A stretch of DNA of 64,000 nt. It comes from Azolla caroliniana (Eukaryota > Polypodiophyta). Positions 9,435 to 18,746 of this stretch are shown here, piece by piece. Below the pieces are notes generated by a model. It saw only the letters and a program-made list of their open reading frames with translations. It was not told the DNA's origin and ran no database searches. Made by a program: the position numbers and the translations under genes. How positions within the stretch are numbered: position 1 is the first letter of the stretch; each line of letters starts with the position of its first letter. The stretch covers positions 18,538,001 to 18,602,000 of the forward strand of contig JBHGNT010000001.1 of the NCBI GenBank assembly GCA_043228905.1, given 5' to 3'.

Positions 9435-11452
9435 TCCGGCCCCACCAAACCACATGTCCACCAGTACGTGCCGAATCTGAAGAAGTTGTAGATTCCGGAC
9501 ATAGTGAGCAATTGGCCTTCCCTAATCCGCATTCTGGTTGTCGTGTCGGCCCCTGCCAATCTCGAACCGTCAACTCCGATTCCGTCTCCGTGCTCGCCTC
9601 TCCGTAGACTCATTCGACTTGTCGATAGGTCTTTCGCCACAATCCCCTCTTGTACGTGTGCTCGTCCTGTGGCCCTTCAATCGACCATATGCACGCTCCT
9701 CGCTTCGTCCTGCTCTTCCCTCCGGAAGCTCATTCCTTGGTTGGTCTCCACTCCTAACTCTAAACCCTCGTCGGCCTTCTTCACTTAGTGCCACCGTCAA
9801 TCTCTTGGTCTTATGTTGGCCCCCAATGTTGACCGTCGAAGTATCTAGCCCGGTGTGCCATTCTCCAAACTCGTTCCCGCACACGCTTCGTTGGCCCCTA
9901 CCCGGCTAGTTTGTGCCTTGTCGTTTCTCCGCATATCGGTGTCCTCCACGTCCGAGGAACACCCCGTCCCGTGTTAGCCCGCTCGGCCCCTTTCGTTCAC
10001 CGTCGTTGCAACCAGTTTGGTGCCTTCTGCTCTCCGTCGTCCCCTCACCCCCCTCCAGGTCGTTATCTCGGGCTTGGCTTGCCACACCAGTCGTTGCCAC
10101 TCCGACTGAGCCACCGAGATCTCCAAAGTGGGTGTGGAGGATATTTCTCAGGCCTCTGATGTTGTTTCCAGCCACCGACCCAAGTTACCTGTTTTACGCC
10201 CGGTTTACGTCCCAGCACCTCCGTGTGCCGTCTCGTTCCTTCCTTGTTCGTCACCACCTATGCCGAACACCAACCCGTATCTGTGCCTTTACCTCGGCCC
10301 TCGATGGCCACGCGCACATCTTTCGTTCCTCTTCCGGGTGTGCCCTTTTCGACTCAACACACCGCTCCCCACTTGGGTGTCCTTGGTAGCTTTCCATGCT
10401 GCTACCCACGAAGGATCACCCTTTCCCATTTCGGCTTGCCTGGCCTTCGTTTCCCTTGCGACGCCTTGGTTGCTTGGTGCCTATGTTGCTACTGCCTTCT
10501 TCCCCTCACCGCCACCATCAGTCTCTTGGTCTTACGTTGGCTCCTGATGCCAACCGCTGAAGTCTCTAGATCCGGGTGGAGGATCCTTCTCGGGCCTTCG
10601 ATCCGTTAGGCCACCGACTCGTGCACCAAGCGCGTCCAATCTTTGTCCTTCTGACCCGGCTGATCGAGTCTCTTGGTCTTACGTCGGCTCTCAATGCCGA
10701 CCGCTGAAGTCTCTAGCCTAGTGTGAGGTGAGCCATAAGTTCAGTCTTCATTCCTCCGCTCTCTCTTTGCACTTCTCTCGGACTCGTCTTCGTCCCCCTT
10801 CATGCGCTCCCGCTGCCATCTCCCTTCTTTCTGGTTTTACGTCGACTCCCGATGCCTGACTGCCGAAGTCTCCGGAAAACATGTGGGGATACCGATTCCG
10901 AAACGACTCCCGACGACTTTGTCCGAGGCCACTGACTTGTTCGTGCTATCGGTGGAAAGCACCTGCTTTATGATCGAGCAAACCCCAACTGGGCGTGCTT
11001 CTCCGATGTCCGGCGTTTCGGCCTCGTTGCCGAGCCTGCTAGATTTGTTCTGCTCCTTCGATCATCTCCTTCCCGGTTTTCAACCTTTGCCCGGCCGGTC
11101 ATTCTCCCTTTGTAAAAGATGCGGCTCGTCCCGCACCCTCTCCCTCATCTCGTACCGTCGTACCTCAATTGGCCTCCGCCTCCACCACGTACGTCTTGTC
11201 CATGCGCCCCCTTCCTGTTGTGATGTCGTGCTGTCACACGCCATCTCCGTTTTCCTTTACTAGGTGGCCACACTCTGTGAGCTTCTCCAAGCTCTTTTCT
11301 CCACCGGCCGGTTGATGCTTCGACAGAACTCGTGGGACTCCGTCCCCGTTGAAATGGTTGACTTCTTCGACCTTGCTCATCTTGTTGCGCCGCTTCTCGC
11401 CTCTTCTTCTCGAAGTCTTTGTCTTCCAACTCCATCCTCCCTTGCCACCCTT
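9435..11452 (-). other. Internal region with dispersed motif copies
   Basis: GC-rich DNA without intact long genes. On the plus strand the motif TCTCTTGGTCTTACGT..GACCGCTGAAGTCTCTAG recurs near 9800, 10521, 10668 and 10830. Read on the minus strand it encodes an ETSAV..QHKT-like motif also seen twice at 39640-40150 in the related element. This block therefore corresponds to the repetitive tail downstream of gag. Confidence 0.6.
11234..11452 (-). pseudogene. Gag N-terminal remnant
   Basis: On the minus strand, just after the primer site, a frame reads KVEEVNHFNGDGVPRVLSKH. This parallels VERVVDRVGRFNVDDVPRFLED at 38553-38630 and RLVQRNGQFNGKDVSRYLQD at 16670-16730, the gag start of the two related elements. 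The rest of gag is not continuous. Confidence 0.55.
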
Positions 11453-11468
11453 CACGTCGGGTTCACCA
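11453..11468 (-). promoter_or_regulatory. Primer-binding site
   Basis: The minus strand reads TGGTGAACCCGACGTG, five bases after the end of the 5' LTR (TCCACGACA). The same 16 bases follow the 5' LTR of the gypsy element at 16545. I cannot name the primer tRNA. Confidence 0.75.
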
Positions 11469-11472
11469 AAGA

Positions 11473-12525
11473 TGTCGTGGAATACCGTGCTTGCATGTCG
11501 GATCTGGGCAGGACCACCGGGGTCATGGACCAAGAGGGAAGGAGTTTCCGGAAGGCCGAATCCTCTAGAGCCAGCCACATTGCCGGTCAAATCGGTTCCG
11601 GATGGTCCCGAAAGGGGCCCAGACTCTTGAAGGAAGAGAGCACGCGTGCGTGTATCCACGCAGCCCTCCTATTTGTATATACAAGGCCTCAAAAGAAGCA
11701 CGGGCCATGGCCCGGTCAACCGCACTCGTGCTCACGTACACGCACACACACACACCGACTACAATCGGCGCCATAGCACCAACTCACACGCACACTCCCT
11801 ACCTACGTTGCCTCCCGGGACACATGCACCCACATACGTATGCGGCGTTCGACACAACGCCGGCTCCACGGAGTCCGAACAATGACCTCTCATCGCCAAA
11901 ACTGACAGTCATGAGCACACGGGCTCGCCATCACAAGTGGAGTCTTGCACGGCGGAGAGGGGTTTTCTACACAGAACCTTCGAGCACATGGGCTCGACCT
12001 GAGCAACAACGTGGGACAACAGGGACACAAACAGAGACGCGGGGTGGAGAAGCAATCAAACAAAGAGAAAGAGAGAGAGAAGACAGTCCGCGTATTGTCA
12101 GCCGCAACGAACACACACACTCACTCACGCACAACAAATGAAACCCTAGCAAGAAATAGAAATAGAAACATAAACCTACTTTGAGGGATAGAAAGGAAGA
12201 AACCCAAACAAGAGCAAAATACAATACTATTATGAAGCAAACCCAAAATGGAACCCGTAGAGGGGAACCTATGGAACCTCAAAAATAAGGAACCCTTTTA
12301 CAAGGGACGCTCCCTTCCTTTTATAGAACAAGGAGAGGGATGCATAACAATGTGGGATAAATTCTGCATTACATGGGATTCTCTGTCCCGAATTAATTAT
12401 TGTTGGGCGCCATAAAGGCGCCCTTAGCTTAACACATTTTATACAAGGGTAAGTGTACATGATGCATTGTGCCAATGCCATTAACTTCCCCAGGTTTGTC
12501 ACTATGGTCGTGAATCTTCACAACA
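11473..12525 (-). repeat. 5' LTR of gag-only element
   Basis: The minus strand starts TGTTGTGAAGATTC and ends TCCACGACA next to the primer site. It carries a minus-strand TATA box (CTATAAAAGGAAGGG, near 12311-12325). It matches 8531-9434 over most of its length. Confidence 0.8.
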
Positions 12526-12534
12526 ATGCCAAAT

Positions 12535-12968
12535 TATAAAAGAATACATCTGCAAAAGCGTATGTGTAAGAGCATAGAGTACACAGCTCGGAAGTATGAC
12601 AGTTCCATAAACGCAGAAATCACAGAGAGAGAGAGAGGGAGAGCGAGAGAGAGAGAGGGAGAGCGAGAGAGAGAGAGGGAGAGCGAGAGAGAGAGAGAGA
12701 GAGCAAAACGAAACAAATATTTAGAATAATTCTCTGTATGTTCTCTATACATATTTTGTGCTCAGTGAGCACCTATTATACAAGCCTCGACTATTGGACT
12801 AACACAAGTACTGACAGTACTTGACCGTTCATAAATGAGCCTTCTATACTAACTCCTAAACTATTCCTTAAGAGGAATAACATTCTAACGGCCTTTCGGT
12901 TTAAACACCGCCACGAACATATTTTGTGTACGGTTTTATGCACCCAATATTGAGCTTGTCTCTCAACA
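12535..12968 (-). repeat. 3' LTR of copia A
   Basis: The minus strand starts TGTTGAGAGACAAGCTC and is directly preceded by the tract GAGGGGGAG. It matches the 5' LTR from about 12615 to 12968. The outer 80 bp (12535-12614) have no counterpart in the 5' copy. It contains a perfect palindrome, CAAGTACTG-A-CAGTACTTG (12805-12823), upstream of a minus-strand TATA near 12776, and the GA tract at 12622-12708. Confidence 0.75.
12622..12708. repeat. GA/CT microsatellite in LTR
   Basis: An interrupted (GA)n run with a repeating unit of about 22 bp (GAGAGAGAGAGGGAGAGC). On the copia sense strand it is (CT)n, in the same LTR position as CT runs in copia B and C. Confidence 0.85.
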
Positions 12969-13865
12969 CTCCCCCTCAAGCTCAACTTGAGGTTCTGCAT
13001 GCTCCTCCGGATCTTCGCTCCGGCTTCTCTTGGCTTCACACGTCGCTCGCACTCCTCGACCCGTTCGATTCCGCCCGCTTCGACCCTTCCAGTCGGCTTG
13101 TCTAATCATGTAGCCCTTCTCAGATCCATTGTTGTCGCGGTATTGGCACCTCTTCCACTGCCCTTTCCTCCACTCGGTCCTTAGTTGATTCGGCATGTCC
13201 GAATCGAACATTTCAATTAAATCGGTCACTACCGATTCAATTCCACTTTCGCCCGATTTGGTTGTCTTCAATTTGTCTTCTGTCTTTAGGCCCTTGACAA
13301 CATCACACCACATCTTGGTCTTGGCCTTTACACCCTTCTTCGTAGTATTTCCCCTTTCTTCGACTGTCTTCGGCTCTTCCTTTCGATTACGGCCCTTGTT
13401 TTCTTCTTCGGCTTCTTCAGCCGACCCGAAATCGAATTCTTCATCCGATTCGGCATCGCGGTCACTATCGCTCCTTTCACGCTCTTGTTCATGTCTCCCC
13501 CTCAAGTTCGGGGTGTCGAGGTGATGAAAACCCAGCTCACCTGAGAAATGCCGCAACTTGTTGAGACCAAGGAGCTTGGTGAAGATGTCTGCAATTTGCC
13601 AACCCGTCGGAACATATGCCAGTTCGACTTCACCAGAGAGGACACGCTCGCGGACAAAATGATAGTGCACCTCAGTGTGCTTGGTCTGGGCGTGGAATAC
13701 AGGGTTTTTCGCAAGGTGGATGTTGTAGAGGTTGTCGCAATAGATCATCGTTGGATCGGACACCTCCACATGCAGATCCCATAATAGTTGTTTCAGCCAA
13801 AGGACTTCGCAAGTAGCGACAGTCGCCCCTCGATATTCGGCCTCCGTGCTCGACAGCACCACCAT
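12963..13865 (-). CDS. Copia RNase H C-terminus plus charged extension
   Basis: An uninterrupted 300-codon minus-strand frame. Its first part is copia RNase H: LSSTEAEYRGATVA, IYCDNLYNIHLAKNP, HTEVHYHFVRERV and QIADIFTK. The RNase H of other copia elements ends near LRG with the polypurine tract. Here the frame instead continues past NLRGRHEQ for about 180 codons, rich in Glu, Lys and Arg, including MWCDVVKGLK, and ends VELEGEC with its TGA inside the LTR start. The same extension occurs in copia B and C. Its function is unknown; it could be a separate nucleic-acid-binding domain of the polyprotein. It is part of a broken element, so expression is doubtful. Confidence 0.8.
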   Translation of the reverse strand: MVVLSSTEAEYRGATVATCEVLWLKQLLWDLHVEVSDPTMIYCDNLYNIHLAKNPVFHAQTKHTEVHYHFVRERVLSGEVELAYVPTGWQIADIFTKLLGLNKLRHFSGELGFHHLDTPNLRGRHEQERERSDSDRDAESDEEFDFGSAEEAEEENKGRNRKEEPKTVEERGNTTKKGVKAKTKMWCDVVKGLKTEDKLKTTKSGESGIESVVTDLIEMFDSDMPNQLRTEWRKGQWKRCQYRDNNGSEKGYMIRQADWKGRSGRNRTGRGVRATCEAKRSRSEDPEEHAEPQVELEGEC

Positions 13866-15675
13866 CGGCTACTTCTTACTACTCCATGTGATCCCCGCAC
13901 TTCCCAATGAGAAGACATATCCGGATGTGGATCTACGATCGTGGGCATTTCCGGCCCAATCGACATCTGTGTAGCCAATTAACTGTTCGGCTACGCCTGT
14001 ACGATACAACAACGCCATGTCTTTCGTGCCACGGACATACCATAATATTCTCTGCATGCACTAAAGTTGTTCGGTCGTGACTGCGACATAAATTGATTGA
14101 TCATTCCAACCGGATAGCTAAGGTCCGACTGAGTGATCGTCAAGTAGATGAGGCTTCCGACAATCGGTCGAAACCGTGTTGGGTCGCATGCCTTTCTTGA
14201 ATCTCGGCGAAGCTTTACATTTCATCGAGAGGGGCCGAGATGGGCTTACAATTTGCCATCTCGAACGTGAAAAGCATATTCAACGCGTAATGACACTAAC
14301 TAATCAATATGCCTTTGGGGGAACGGATCACTTCGATCCCGAGGAATTAATGAAGGTCTCCAAGATCCTGCATTTCGGAGGATGTCGTGAGTTGAGACTT
14401 GACGCGACCGATTTCTTCCAAGTCGGCACCAGTGATAACTAAATCATCAACATAAAGTAAAAGGCTAACCAGTCCATGTTGACCTTGCCCAGTGAACAGT
14501 GAAGAGTCCGACATGGACGTTGTAAATCCCATTCTACACAACCGTTGTGTAATCTTCACGTTCCAAGCTCGCGGGGCTTGCTTAAGTCCGTATAATGCCT
14601 TCTTCAATCAGCAGACTGCCGAAGTGTTCTGTTCAAATAGAAATCTGGGGGGCTATACACATGTTCCTCAAGATCGCCTTCCAAGAACACATTTTTTACA
14701 TCCATCTGATGTAAGTGCCACCCCTTCACCACTGCTACGGCTCGCAAAACACGCACCATGGTCATCTTCACGACCGATGCAAACATCTCGTCGTAATCTA
14801 TGTCATGCTTCTGCACGTAGCCTTTCGCAACCAAATGGGCCTTATATCGATTGACGAACCCGTCAATGTTGTATTTCACCTTATACACCCATCTACATCC
14901 GATCAGCTTTACACCCTTCGGTGCGTCAACTAGGTCCCAAGTCTCAATGTCCGTTAATGCGCGCATCTCTTCCTCCATCGCGGCACGCCATTTTGCATCT
15001 TTCGCCGCTTCTGCATAGCTCTCCGGCTCACGCACTTCCGCCAGGCGTGTCATGTATGCATAATGATGCGCCATGTACTCATTGTACCCATACCTCTTTG
15101 TGGGGTTCTTCAGGCGGGTAGATCAGAGTAATTCTTGATTACCCAATTTCACGGCCTTTTCGGCCAATTTCGACCATCTCCTCGGTTCTTTATGCGGGGA
15201 CAACACAGTCGAGTCTCCACTACTCGCCGGCTGTTCATTTGGTTGACCATCTCGGCTCAACCCCTCATTCGGCCCGCTTAGCCGAAATGAGATTGGACTC
15301 TCTGTCAAAGCTCCAATTTCCTCATCACGCAGAGGCAGCTCGGCCTCACTAACCTCTTCTTCAAAATTCGGAATGGAGTCATCAAGGATTGGAGGTGAAG
15401 GCAAGTACCACGAAGCAGACTCGTCGAACACGACATCTCGGCTTACACGAACTTCCTTTGTTCGGGGTTTATAACACTTATACCCCTTTTGTTCATATGA
15501 ATAGCCGACCAATATGCACTTTTCGGCTTTGGCGTCCAGCTTCCTTCGTTTCTCCTTCGGCACATGCACGTACACGATGCTACCGAAAATGCTCAAGTGT
15601 GCCATTCTGCAAGTATCCATCCATCTTTATGGCTTCAGCCCAATAAAACTTCTCTTCAAGCATCACCCTAACCGT
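13866..15675 (-). pseudogene. Copia A integrase end, RT and RNase H start
   Basis: Minus-strand coding in several frames. It reads HLSIFGSIVYVHVPKEKRRKLDAK (integrase C-terminal region, about 15540-15600) and NEYMAHHYAYMTRLAEVREPESYAEAAKD (about 15000-15090). RT follows: DIETWDLVDAPKGVKLIGCRWVYKVK, LHQMDVKNVFLEGDLEE, KKALYGLKQAPRAWN and the active site LLYVDDLVITG near 14430-14460, intact. The RNase H start is YVRGTKDMALLYRTG and GYTDVDWAGNAHDRRSTSGY near 13920-14050. Stops and frameshifts separate these blocks. Confidence 0.85.
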
Positions 15676-15761
15676 TGTCGTAGTGTAGGTTGCACACTAT
15701 GTGGAAATTATATTTGTGTCCCTCCGGATAGAGAATGGAGTGCTCGGTGAGAACCGGAGGA

Positions 15762-15885
15762 AAAACGGCATACCGGCAAGGAGGGAAAACGGTATACCGG
15801 CAAGGAAGAAAACGGCATACCGGCAAGGAGGAAAAACGGTATACCGGCAAGGAAGAAAACGGCATACCGGCAAGGAAGAGCCGGA
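15762..15885 (+). repeat. 26-bp minisatellite in LTR (5 copies)
   Basis: Five tandem copies of a unit like AAACGGCATACCGGCAAGGA, alternating CGGCATACC and CGGTATACC. The same array is at 22288-22411 in the other LTR. Frames reading through it yield repetitive peptides with no homology. Confidence 0.92.
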
Positions 15886-15933
15886 TAAAGAGACATAAAC
15901 GTAAAAGAAAAGGAAATACTCAATACTGCGCAG

Positions 15934-15993
15934 GGCGTGATTCGAACTCTGCACCTCCACGTTGACAAACCCCAACCTTACCATTACATTAAC
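15934..15993 (-). other. tRNA-like Pol III A/B-box segment in 5' LTR
   Basis: The minus strand reads TAATGTAATGG (A-box-like, 10 of 11), 32 bases, then AGTTCGAATC (B-box-like). A copy is at 22460-22519 in the 3' LTR. Spacing and orientation match the segment in the chromovirus LTR at 2986-3048. Confidence 0.5.
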
Positions 15994-16254
15994 TTATCTT
16001 AAGTGTTTTAAATATAGATTTCATAGGTATAAGACCTTTATTTATGCATACCTTTATTAAAAGGTAAATCGTGTATTTCTTTAATATATGAAAAAGAAAA
16101 AACACGAGACACTAAAAATAACTCATGCACATCTAGCGTGCATGAGCACTATATTTAGCAAATAAAAGCAAGGATTAGAAAAGCATCACATGCATATTTA
16201 GTGTGCATGAACATATGAGAAAAAGCATGTAGCTATGCTTAGTCTCTCCCATCA

Positions 16255-16261
16255 CTATATA
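16255..16261 (+). promoter_or_regulatory. LTR TATA box
   Basis: CTATATAAGG in the 5' LTR, with a matching TATATAA at 22787-22793 in the 3' LTR. It is the likely core promoter for the element's genomic RNA. Confidence 0.65.
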
Positions 16262-16544
16262 AGGATGGGGAGCACATTGTAGTTGTTGTTGATTATTTGG
16301 ATTAAGAATTAATCAATACAAAAATTATTCGTGGGATTGACGATTTATACATCTACTTCTCTCTTAACACCCTAAGTACCAATTAATATAGTATACTCGT
16401 GTGATTCACGAGTTTCTTATCCTTCTCTTTGCTATTTACTCATAATTAATCTCTATCTCACGAACTCCTTTCTCCTAGTCCAAGACCTCTGTGGTTCCCA
16501 CCCGACTCACGCAACGATCCGGAGCCGAAAGGCACGACACAAGT

Positions 16545-16560
16545 TGGTGAACCCGACGTG
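16545..16560 (+). promoter_or_regulatory. Primer-binding site
   Basis: TGGTGAACCCGACGTG starts five bases after the 5' LTR. It begins with TGG, complementary to the CCA end of a tRNA, but I cannot assign the tRNA. The gag-only elements have the same site (11453-11468) or one differing at a single base (38426-38441). Confidence 0.8.
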
Positions 16561-16578
16561 AAGACGGGTGGCAAGGAG

Positions 16579-18612
16579 ATGGAGGCTCAACAAGCTAACA
16601 ATATGATGGCGATGTTCGAACGGATGCTTCAAGAACAACGCACGATGTCGGAGATTTCGGCATCAGTAGAGCGGCTCGTGCAACGCAACGGGCAATTTAA
16701 TGGTAAGGATGTGTCGCGATATTTGCAGGACTACAAGGCGGAGATGCTCCGGTGCCGGGCTTCGGAAGGACTGCAAGTGACATCCTTTAACCGGGTGGCG
16801 ACCGACGGGCTTCAAGGGAGTATCCACGGGTTGCAACAACAAAATCCGACGTGGGAAGCATTCGAAGAGGCGTTAAAGACCACGTTTGCCATCGAGGACT
16901 CCTCCAAGGCAACGCGGAGGGGATTCGAGGATTGGGTGGAAACGTCAGGTAAGGGGCTGAAGGTCCTCGAAGTGTTTTCGGCATTCGAAAGTCGGTTCGG
17001 GAGGTTGTCCGCGAGAGATCAAACTATTCTTGCACCGGACAAAGTCATCATGTTTTTGCGAGCTGTGGACGTCCGGGACCGGAAAGATCTCGGAGTGCTT
17101 CTTGAGGACACGACCACCGAAAGCGGCCTCACCGAAACATGGGAAAGCGTGCGGGATATCGTCGCGCGGTACACGAAGAGGGGGCAATGGCTTGCCAACG
17201 AAGAAAAGAGGGTTTCGGAACCGATTCCGAAACCGAGAACGGGACTGGAAGACCATCAACCGAGGGCTCGGGAGATTACGGCCGAGAAGGGAGTCGACGC
17301 GTCTACGGTGGAGCAGCTGCTGAAGGAGATGGAGAATCTAAAGATCGCGATGGTGAAGAAGTCGGATGACCGCCCCACAAGCTCCAAATATACGGATCGA
17401 CGGTGCATATGGTGCGATAGCGCCGAACACGATCGGAGGGATTGCGACGACCATAAGGAGGCGCTACGACGGGATCTCATCTACTACGAGGGAAACCGGA
17501 TTCATTCGATGGACTCTCGGAAGCCACTCCGACCGAACTTCCGGAAAGGCGGCATGAAGAAGGTGCTCGAGGAGGAGTTAGCGGCAAGAAGCAACTATGC
17601 GACAACCGCGGGAATATGTGTCGGGGAGTCATCGGGAGCGAAGGCGTCTTTCTGGCCGGAGGTGCTAGGAAACACCGAGAAAACCGACTCCAACGATATC
17701 CGAAACACCGCGGAAGGCGTCCGGGAAGCTACGGGATGGGAGTGCCCTGTCGACAAGAATAGCATATACGCCCTGTGTCAATTACATGAGGTGTATGTGG
17801 ACGAGAAACGACGGCGCACGGAGGATGCGGCCGGACCATCGAAGATACCGGAAAGCTGGAACTCCGGAGGTAAGGGAAAAGAAAAGGCGACTCCGGCATT
17901 CAAGCTCGCCTCGGACATAGAACAACAAACCGACTTGAAAAGAGTGTTCGAGGAAAGAATCTTGGATAGCCGGGTAGATTTTTCGCTGCGGGAACTACTC
18001 GGAATAGCGAAGAAGGAGTTTCACGATCTTCTCGTGGATCTCGTGAAAAGGAAGAGACAAAGTACGGAGGAAAATGCTCCAAGGGTGAATGCAAATACCG
18101 TTTCAATGAACGACACCGAAGTGGAAGGCGAAATTCCGAACTCCCACTATACAAGGCCACACTGGGCACGTGCGACTACGGAGACTCCGGTCCGAATCGG
18201 CAACATCAAAGAACCCGTGCTAGCATTGATTGATCACGGATCGGAGATCAACTTGATGTCCAAGGAGTTCTACCGAAAGGGGAAGTGGCCTATAAACACC
18301 AACCATGGATGGAAGATTCGGGCAGCCACGAAAACGACAGAAGACCTATTTGCGGCTTGTCCGGATGTGACGGTAAAGATCGGGGATGTCGAAATTGACC
18401 AAAATTTCTTTGTGCAGGATGAGGTTTCACATTCTGTCATCCTCGGCCAACCCTTTATCACGGCTTCACGGATGGAGACGAAGGTGCTCGATAGTGGTGC
18501 GGCTTTTGCGCGAATTCGGAGCCAAAACGGAGGGAAATCCGTCCAAACGGTGCCAGCAAATCACGAAAGGAACAAGAGGGAACTCTTGTCCCAAGTGAGA
18601 ATGGATTTTTAA
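16579..18612 (+). CDS. Gypsy Gag-protease polyprotein
   Basis: An open frame of 677 codons from the first ATG after the primer site. The N-terminal part is capsid-like (VERLVQRNGQFNGKDVSRYL; WEAFEEAL; RDIVARYTKRGQW). A CCHC knuckle, CIWCDSAEHDRRDC, begins at about residue 276 and would bind RNA. The C-terminal part is a retropepsin: LIDHGSEINL with the catalytic Asp at about residue 552 (DHG in place of the usual DSG or DTG), then HSVILGQPFI as the second conserved loop. The frame is also open upstream to 16558 without an ATG. It ends at 18612, while the pol frame is already open from 18495, so the two overlap by 118 bases. I infer cytoplasmic particle assembly and self-cleavage, as in the family. 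Confidence 0.9.
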   Translation: MEAQQANNMMAMFERMLQEQRTMSEISASVERLVQRNGQFNGKDVSRYLQDYKAEMLRCRASEGLQVTSFNRVATDGLQGSIHGLQQQNPTWEAFEEALKTTFAIEDSSKATRRGFEDWVETSGKGLKVLEVFSAFESRFGRLSARDQTILAPDKVIMFLRAVDVRDRKDLGVLLEDTTTESGLTETWESVRDIVARYTKRGQWLANEEKRVSEPIPKPRTGLEDHQPRAREITAEKGVDASTVEQLLKEMENLKIAMVKKSDDRPTSSKYTDRRCIWCDSAEHDRRDCDDHKEALRRDLIYYEGNRIHSMDSRKPLRPNFRKGGMKKVLEEELAARSNYATTAGICVGESSGAKASFWPEVLGNTEKTDSNDIRNTAEGVREATGWECPVDKNSIYALCQLHEVYVDEKRRRTEDAAGPSKIPESWNSGGKGKEKATPAFKLASDIEQQTDLKRVFEERILDSRVDFSLRELLGIAKKEFHDLLVDLVKRKRQSTEENAPRVNANTVSMNDTEVEGEIPNSHYTRPHWARATTETPVRIGNIKEPVLALIDHGSEINLMSKEFYRKGKWPINTNHGWKIRAATKTTEDLFAACPDVTVKIGDVEIDQNFFVQDEVSHSVILGQPFITASRMETKVLDSGAAFARIRSQNGGKSVQTVPANHERNKRELLSQVRMDF

Positions 18613-18746
18613 AGCGGACTGTTGCGGAGTGGGGAAGTGATAGTCCGAGAAGCCTTGATACCCCACACAGGAAGAAAACTCTCGGAGCAAAACAAGTACG
18701 AATCGGCCCGGATGGGGCATCTACGTACACGGCCGTAACCGGAGGA

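Larger units (their letters stand above)
8531..12525 (-). mobile_element. Gag-only (TR-GAG/LARD-like) LTR element, minus strand
   Basis: Two direct copies of a long terminal repeat flank about 2.0 kb with no RT, RNase H or integrase. Plus-strand edges are TGTCGCGGAATCC and TTCACAACA. TATA boxes, primer site and gag similarity all read on the minus strand. It sits in the LINE endonuclease; flanks are ATGCA(T) at 8525 and ATGCC at 12526, an imperfect target repeat. The LTRs have diverged (904 versus 1,053 bp), so it is not recent. Known non-autonomous classes with this layout are LARDs and TR-GAGs. Confidence 0.78.
15676..16539 (+). repeat. 5' LTR of the gypsy element
   Basis: It starts TGTCGTAGTGTAGG and ends AAGGCACGACA. 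It contains a CCGG-rich 26-bp minisatellite (15762-15885), a minus-strand tRNA-like segment (15934-15993) and a TATA box (TATATAA, 16255-16261). It is nearly identical to the 3' LTR except in a block of about 150 bp just upstream of the TATA box. Confidence 0.93.

Noticed and set aside
9383-11263. Several Ser/Pro/Arg-rich plus-strand frames in the gag-only element
   Set aside because: They are the reverse of a GC-rich minus-strand element; frames overlap on both strands and none is conserved in the sister copy.
12963-13500. Envelope-like protein after pol in the copia lineage
   Set aside because: No signal peptide, transmembrane segment or glycosylation pattern; the extension is charged and in frame with RNase H.
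13195-13524. Plus-strand frame of 109 codons in copia A
   Set aside because: Complement of the RNase H extension coding on the minus strand.
15762-15885. Regular repeats in LTRs resembling a CRISPR-like array
   Set aside because: Units are contiguous with no unique spacers, and they lie inside plant LTRs.
15668-15984. Frames with repeated PCRYTVFPPCRYAVF-type peptide in the gypsy LTR
   Set aside because: This is the 26-bp minisatellite read in several frames; both LTRs give the same artefact.
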